Source of the DNA: Clostridia bacterium | GTDB lineage: Bacteria > Bacillota > Clostridia > Oscillospirales > Acutalibacteraceae | DNA length: 64,000 nt | Direction: 5' to 3' | Assembly (NCBI GenBank): GCA_017465465.1 | Contig: JAFTWE010000002.1 | Span: 1-64,000, forward strand | In this document: piece after piece, positions 60,411-64,000 of the stretch | Layout of the letters: the number at the start of each line of letters is the position of its first letter | Numbering within the stretch: position 1 is the first letter of the stretch | The notes under the pieces: generated by a model | The model's database searches: none | Told to the model about the DNA's origin: nothing | The model's input: the letters and a program-made list of their open reading frames with translations, nothing else | Translations under genes and position numbers: made by a program

Positions 60411-60439
60411 TTGTTTTATTCTGTGAAGTTTGTTATAAT
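60411..60439 (+). promoter_or_regulatory. Promoter of GT2 operon
   Basis: TTGTTT (60411-60416), 17-bp spacer, TATAAT (60434-60439). Confidence 0.7.
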
Positions 60440-60463
60440 TACCGTTAAGCGAGGTGATGAGGC

Positions 60464-61510
60464 GTGAAGAATGAAAATCTTGTGAGCATAGTGCTTCCGA
60501 TTTATAATGTTGAAAAGTATCTTCCGAAGTGTATAGAGAGCGTGTTAGGGCAGACATATAAAAATATTGAAATTATCTGCGTTAACGACGGCTCACCCGA
60601 CGGCAGTGAAAAAATTGTTTCTGATTATATGAAAAAAGACAGCCGTATTACCCTCATCAATCAAAAAAACCAAGGGCTTTCAGGGGCAAGGAATACGGGG
60701 ATTGAAAACGCCAATGGTGAATACATAATTTTTCTTGACAGCGATGATTGGCTTGACACAGAAACAGTTGAAGCCGCAGTAAATGAGGCGCAAAAAGAAG
60801 ATGCACAGCTTGTTATGTGGAGCTATGTCAGAGAATTCCCTGATGTGAGCGTGCCCAAAAATGTTTTTGAAGAAGACAGAATAGTCTTTGACGGTGACGG
60901 GGTGCGAAACCGACTTCACCGCAGAATGGCAGGTCTTACAGGCAAAGAGCTTGCAGACCCGGGCAATGCAGATTCAGCCGTAACCGCCTGGGGCAAGATG
61001 TATAAAACCGAGTGTATTAAAAATTGCCGTTTTGTTGATACAAAAATTATAGGCACGGAGGATGCCCTTTTTTCACTTATGGCTCTTTGCTATGTTGACA
61101 GGGCTGTGTATATTAACCGCTGCTTTAATCATTACCGAAAGGATAATGACACCTCCCTCACAAGAAAGTACAAGCCGCAGCTTTTTTCTCAATGGCAGGA
61201 GCTTTATAACAGAATGAGCCAGGTTATAAAAGAAAATAATCTTCCCTTTGAAGAAGCACTTAATAACCGCATTGCGCTTAGCATAATCGGTCTTGGTCTT
61301 AACGAGCTGATAAACACAACCTCTCACAAAGAGAAAATTAAAAAGCTCAAAGATATTATCACCTGTGAACGGTATAAAAAAGCATATTCCGATTTAACCA
61401 CCGAGTATTTCCCGATTCATTGGAAATTGTTTTTTACCCTTTGCAAAACGGGCAACGCAACGGGAGTTTATATTCTTCTTAAGTGCATAGATAAAATTAT
61501 CAGTAAATAA
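60464..61510 (+). CDS. Glycosyltransferase family 2
   Basis: 348 residues. GT-A fold: SIVLPIYNVEKYLPKCIES, CVNDGSPDGSE, NQGLSGARNTGI and FLDSDDWLD (the metal-binding D-x-D). The C-terminal third is helical, as in EpsJ/WcaA-like enzymes that build cell-surface polysaccharides. No membrane span. GTG start follows GAGGTGATGAGG. First gene of a + strand cluster that continues past the window. Confidence 0.92.
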   Translation: MKNENLVSIVLPIYNVEKYLPKCIESVLGQTYKNIEIICVNDGSPDGSEKIVSDYMKKDSRITLINQKNQGLSGARNTGIENANGEYIIFLDSDDWLDTETVEAAVNEAQKEDAQLVMWSYVREFPDVSVPKNVFEEDRIVFDGDGVRNRLHRRMAGLTGKELADPGNADSAVTAWGKMYKTECIKNCRFVDTKIIGTEDALFSLMALCYVDRAVYINRCFNHYRKDNDTSLTRKYKPQLFSQWQELYNRMSQVIKENNLPFEEALNNRIALSIIGLGLNELINTTSHKEKIKKLKDIITCERYKKAYSDLTTEYFPIHWKLFFTLCKTGNATGVYILLKCIDKIISK

Positions 61511-61522
61511 CGGAGAGTTAAA

Positions 61523-62443
61523 ATGAAAACATTAACTGTTTTTACCCCTGCATATAACAGAGCATATTCAATTCACCTTTGCTATGAAAGCCTTTGCCGC
61601 CAGACAAGCAAAGATTTTGTGTGGCTTGTGGTTGATGACGGCTCAACTGATGAAACAGCAGAGCTTATAAAAGAGTGGCAGAAGAAAGATAACGGCTTTG
61701 AAATTAAATATGTTTATAAAGAAAACGGCGGTATGCACACCGCCCACAACACCGCTTATGAAAATATTGACACGGAGCTTAATGTCTGCATAGACTCTGA
61801 CGATTATATGACCGACGATGCCGTAGAAAAAATCATAAATCTTTGGAATGAAAAGAAAGATAAAAAATACGCAGGTATAATTGCTCTCGATATGACCGAC
61901 GACGGCAAAATCATCGGCACAAGGCTTGACTCTGACAGAGAGGATACAACCCTCACCGGCTTTTATCAGCGCGGAGGCAAGGGGGATAAAAAGCTGATTT
62001 ACAGAACGGATGTTATGAAAAAATATCCGCCTTATCCCGTTTTTGAAGGTGAAAAATATGTGTCCCTTGCTTATAAATATTCTCTTGCAGACGAAGAATA
62101 CACCTTGCTGATTTTAAATGAGCCGCTGTGCGTGGTGGAATATATGGCTGACGGCTCAAGCACAAATATGTTTAAGCAATATCTTCGTAACCCCAAGGGC
62201 TTTGCTTTTATCAGAAAAGAGGATATGAAAAGGGCAAAGAGCTTTAAAGAGGTTTTTCGCTGTGCTGTTCACTATGTTTCAAGCTCAGCAATTTCAAAAA
62301 ACAAAAGCTTTATTAAAGAATCGCCCAAAAAAGGCGCAACAATTCTGGCAATTCCCTTTGGAATTGCGCTGACTTTTTATATCAGGAAGAAGTCAGGCGG
62401 ATATATGAATGTTAACGGATTTAACGAAAAGAGGAAAGACTGA
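61523..62443 (+). CDS. Glycosyltransferase family 2
   Basis: 306 residues. TVFTPAYNRAYSIHLCYES, VVDDGSTDET, GGMHTAHNTAYE and CIDSDDYMTDDA define the GT-A domain. A weakly hydrophobic stretch near 275-290 (ILAIPFGIALTFYI) may tie it to the membrane. It differs enough from the upstream GT2 to have another donor or acceptor. Begins 12 bases after the first, with GGAG upstream; its stop overlaps the next start by one base. Confidence 0.9.
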   Translation: MKTLTVFTPAYNRAYSIHLCYESLCRQTSKDFVWLVVDDGSTDETAELIKEWQKKDNGFEIKYVYKENGGMHTAHNTAYENIDTELNVCIDSDDYMTDDAVEKIINLWNEKKDKKYAGIIALDMTDDGKIIGTRLDSDREDTTLTGFYQRGGKGDKKLIYRTDVMKKYPPYPVFEGEKYVSLAYKYSLADEEYTLLILNEPLCVVEYMADGSSTNMFKQYLRNPKGFAFIRKEDMKRAKSFKEVFRCAVHYVSSSAISKNKSFIKESPKKGATILAIPFGIALTFYIRKKSGGYMNVNGFNEKRKD

Positions 62444-63066
62444 TGCACATCCCGTCATCCACAACAAAAGAAATTGAAGTTCTCACCTTTGAAGCTGCTT
62501 TGCGCGGCAGAACCGACGGCAAGGATTACGACACCGAAAAGTGGCTGTATGTTCCTGATTTTTATTCGGAATACCGTTATATTCTGGGCACAAGGGGAGT
62601 GAAGCCTCTTATCTGCATCGGTATCAATCCCTCCACCGCCAAGCCTGATGATTTGGATAACACCCTCAAATCAGTTGAAAGAATTGCATTGGGCAACGGC
62701 TTTGATTCATTTATTATGTTTAATGTCTATGCTCAGCGTGCCACCAGCCCTAAGGATATGGAAAAGGAATGTAATTATGAATTACATAATGAAAATATGA
62801 AAGCCTTTGAATATATCCTCGGTCTTTCAAAAGAAGCTCCTGCTGTGTGGGCGGCCTGGGGAACAATCATCAACGAGCGTGATTACCTTGCCCCTTGCGT
62901 TATGGATATGATTCGCCTTGGAGAAAAATATTCGGCAAAATGGTACACCGCAGGCAAGCGCTCTAAAAACGGCGGTCATCCCCACCATCCGCTGTATCTC
63001 AAAAAAGACAGCGTGCTTGATGAATTTCAGGTTGAAGATTATGTTAAGGGATTGATAAATAAATGA
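62443..63066 (+). CDS. DUF1643-family protein
   Basis: 207 residues. The signature ICIGINPSTAKPDDLDNT (N-P-S-T-A), then FNVYAQRATSP, WAAWGTII and GGHPHHPLYL, are the conserved blocks of DUF1643. Its function is unknown; the fold is thought to be related to uracil-DNA glycosylase-like proteins, but I cannot confirm that from sequence. Its start overlaps the GT2 stop (TGATG) and its stop overlaps the next ATG, so it is in the same operon. Confidence 0.85.
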   Translation: MHIPSSTTKEIEVLTFEAALRGRTDGKDYDTEKWLYVPDFYSEYRYILGTRGVKPLICIGINPSTAKPDDLDNTLKSVERIALGNGFDSFIMFNVYAQRATSPKDMEKECNYELHNENMKAFEYILGLSKEAPAVWAAWGTIINERDYLAPCVMDMIRLGEKYSAKWYTAGKRSKNGGHPHHPLYLKKDSVLDEFQVEDYVKGLINK

Positions 63067-63869
63067 AATATTTATGGGCGGCAATTATAACGCTCTGGCT
63101 GGTTGTTGCAGTTTATTTTTATATAAACTATGTGCTTTTTCACCGTTATTTCGGAAAAGCGGGCAAAAAGAAAAAGCCCTCCGAACAAATCAGAGAACAA
63201 AAGAATAATTCTTATGAAAGAATAAATATTTCCTCGGCAGATGAGGTTATACTCACCGCAAAGCTGTTTACCCCTGAAAACGGTGACGGGCAAAAAAGTG
63301 TTCTGCTTTGCCACGGTTACAGAAGTGACGGTGAAGCCGACTTCGAAAAAGAGCTTGAATTTTATAAAAGCCTTGATTATAACATTCTTCTCATTGACCA
63401 GCGTTGCCACGGCAAAAGTGCAGGAGATATCACATCTATGGGCATGACCGAAAGCTATGATTGCGTTTATTGGGCCAACTGGCTTGAGCTTCGCTTTGGC
63501 ACAGGTTGCCCTATGGTTATCCACGGCAAGGGAATGGGCGCATTTGCAACACTTGTGGGTCTTGCAAGCCCGGAGCTTCCGCAGAATGTGGAAAGGGCAG
63601 TTGTCAGCGATGTGTATGACAGCGTGTTTCAGCAGTTTTCAGAAGCAATTCAAAATAAATACGGCTTCTGGAGCAAGCTGATTATACCCACCGTAAATAT
63701 GTTTTACAGAACGAATACAGGCTTTGATATGAGAGATGCCGATATCAAAAATTTTGCTAAAAAAATCAGCGTTCCCGTGCTGTTTTTGAATAACGGCAAA
63801 GAAACAAGAGCTTTCAATGCCACCAAAACCGCAGTCAGCGGTGTTAAATTAAAAAGCTATTTAGAGTGA
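63063..63869 (+). CDS. Alpha/beta-hydrolase-fold protein, probably without serine nucleophile
   Basis: 268 residues. N-terminal hydrophobic helix (~5-25: AAIITLWLVVAVYFYINYV), then an alpha/beta-hydrolase core: SVLLCHGYRSDG (oxyanion strand), LLIDQRCHGKSAG. The nucleophile elbow reads HGKGMGA: Gly157 (GGA) is where Ser of G-x-S-x-G should be. The end is also short, and no clear catalytic Asp or His is seen. It may be a non-enzymatic binder or use another chemistry. ATGA overlap with DUF1643. Confidence 0.8.
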   Translation: MKYLWAAIITLWLVVAVYFYINYVLFHRYFGKAGKKKKPSEQIREQKNNSYERINISSADEVILTAKLFTPENGDGQKSVLLCHGYRSDGEADFEKELEFYKSLDYNILLIDQRCHGKSAGDITSMGMTESYDCVYWANWLELRFGTGCPMVIHGKGMGAFATLVGLASPELPQNVERAVVSDVYDSVFQQFSEAIQNKYGFWSKLIIPTVNMFYRTNTGFDMRDADIKNFAKKISVPVLFLNNGKETRAFNATKTAVSGVKLKSYLE

Positions 63870-63873
63870 TGAT

Positions 63874-64000
63874 ATGGAAAAACAAAATTATCAAAAGCTG
63901 ATGGAAGAGCAGATTTCTTCCCTGGAGGGTACACCGACCCTTTTGCTTCAGAGCTGTTGCGGACCTTGCAGCTCTTATGTTTTAGAGGTTCTGGCAGAGC
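63874..64000 (+). CDS. queH: Epoxyqueuosine reductase QueH, partial (cut by window end)
   Basis: Only the first 42 codons are present; the gene continues beyond the window. LLLQSCCGPCSSYVLEVLAE carries the double-Cys motif CC-x-x-C that opens the DUF208/QueH family, which reduces epoxyqueuosine to queuosine in tRNA with a 4Fe-4S cluster. ATG 63874 follows GAGTGATGAT, 4 bases after the hydrolase stop. It may be the last gene of this operon. Confidence 0.8.
   Translation, partial: MEKQNYQKLMEEQISSLEGTPTLLLQSCCGPCSSYVLEVLAE

Noticed and set aside
1..64000. CRISPR array, tRNA or rRNA genes, transposase or integrase
   Set aside because: No regularly spaced repeats, tRNA cloverleaf sequence or conserved rRNA segment was noticed by eye, and none of the frames resembles a transposase or recombinase.

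Overview
The window reads as a chromosomal segment of a low-GC Gram-positive bacterium, most likely an anaerobic Clostridia member of the Oscillospiraceae/Ruminococcaceae type. The evidence is TrmFO (folate-dependent tRNA methylation), an HPr with both His15 and the regulatory Ser46, YlxM-Ffh, SigA-type promoters (TTGACA-17-TATAAT occurs several times), strong GGAGG ribosome-binding sites, frequent TTG starts, and catabolic genes for plant sugars (XylA, XylB, GH3). No rRNA, tRNA, CRISPR array or intact transposase/integrase was seen.

Layout. 1-5.6 kb: a hairpin-dense intergenic stretch, an ECF sigma factor with a ~350-residue C-terminal extension, a MATE exporter and two GT4 glycosyltransferases. 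5.6-27.8 kb: housekeeping genes, nearly all on + and tightly packed: infC-rpmI-rplT behind an attenuator-like leader, trmH-like, dprA, topA, trmFO, rnc, an Elp3-like radical SAM gene, smc; then a propeller/toroid protein; then ylxM-ffh-rpsP-khpA-rimM-trmD; ptsH, uvrC, rsmD, coaD and a coiled-coil gene. ftsY is missing from its usual place between smc and ylxM, and rplS does not follow trmD. 27.9-31.2 kb: a PAP2 phosphatase, then a CofE-like ligase and a GMP synthase that lacks the glutaminase domain, behind a structured leader.

31.2-60.3 kb is accessory and metabolic. It opens with a possible integration scar at the 3' end of guaA and an AT-rich GtrB/GtrII-like pair. Then come transporters (MFS, PutP, a frameshifted amino-acid permease, TauE/SafE), a PHP protein, two Gfo/Idh/MocA dehydrogenases, a FAD oxidoreductase with a sugar acetyltransferase, an OYE-type flavoenzyme, asnS, xylB-xylA with a candidate cre site, a GH3 glycosidase, a metallophosphoesterase, a cysteine-synthase-like PLP enzyme, a secreted CHAP/Fn3 protein and a membrane M28 peptidase. 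60.4-64 kb: an operon of two GT2 glycosyltransferases, a DUF1643 protein, an alpha/beta-hydrolase without its serine nucleophile, and the start of queH, cut by the window edge.

How the genes work together: the + strand core makes and matures ribosomes, tRNA and the SRP and handles DNA topology, repair and segregation. The xyl genes feed xylose to xylulose 5-phosphate, with GH3 as a possible source of sugar. The glycosyltransferases and CHAP protein point to cell-surface work. All names rest on reading the sequences and recalling families; no database search was run. Start codons were moved where a ribosome-binding site clearly favours a downstream start.
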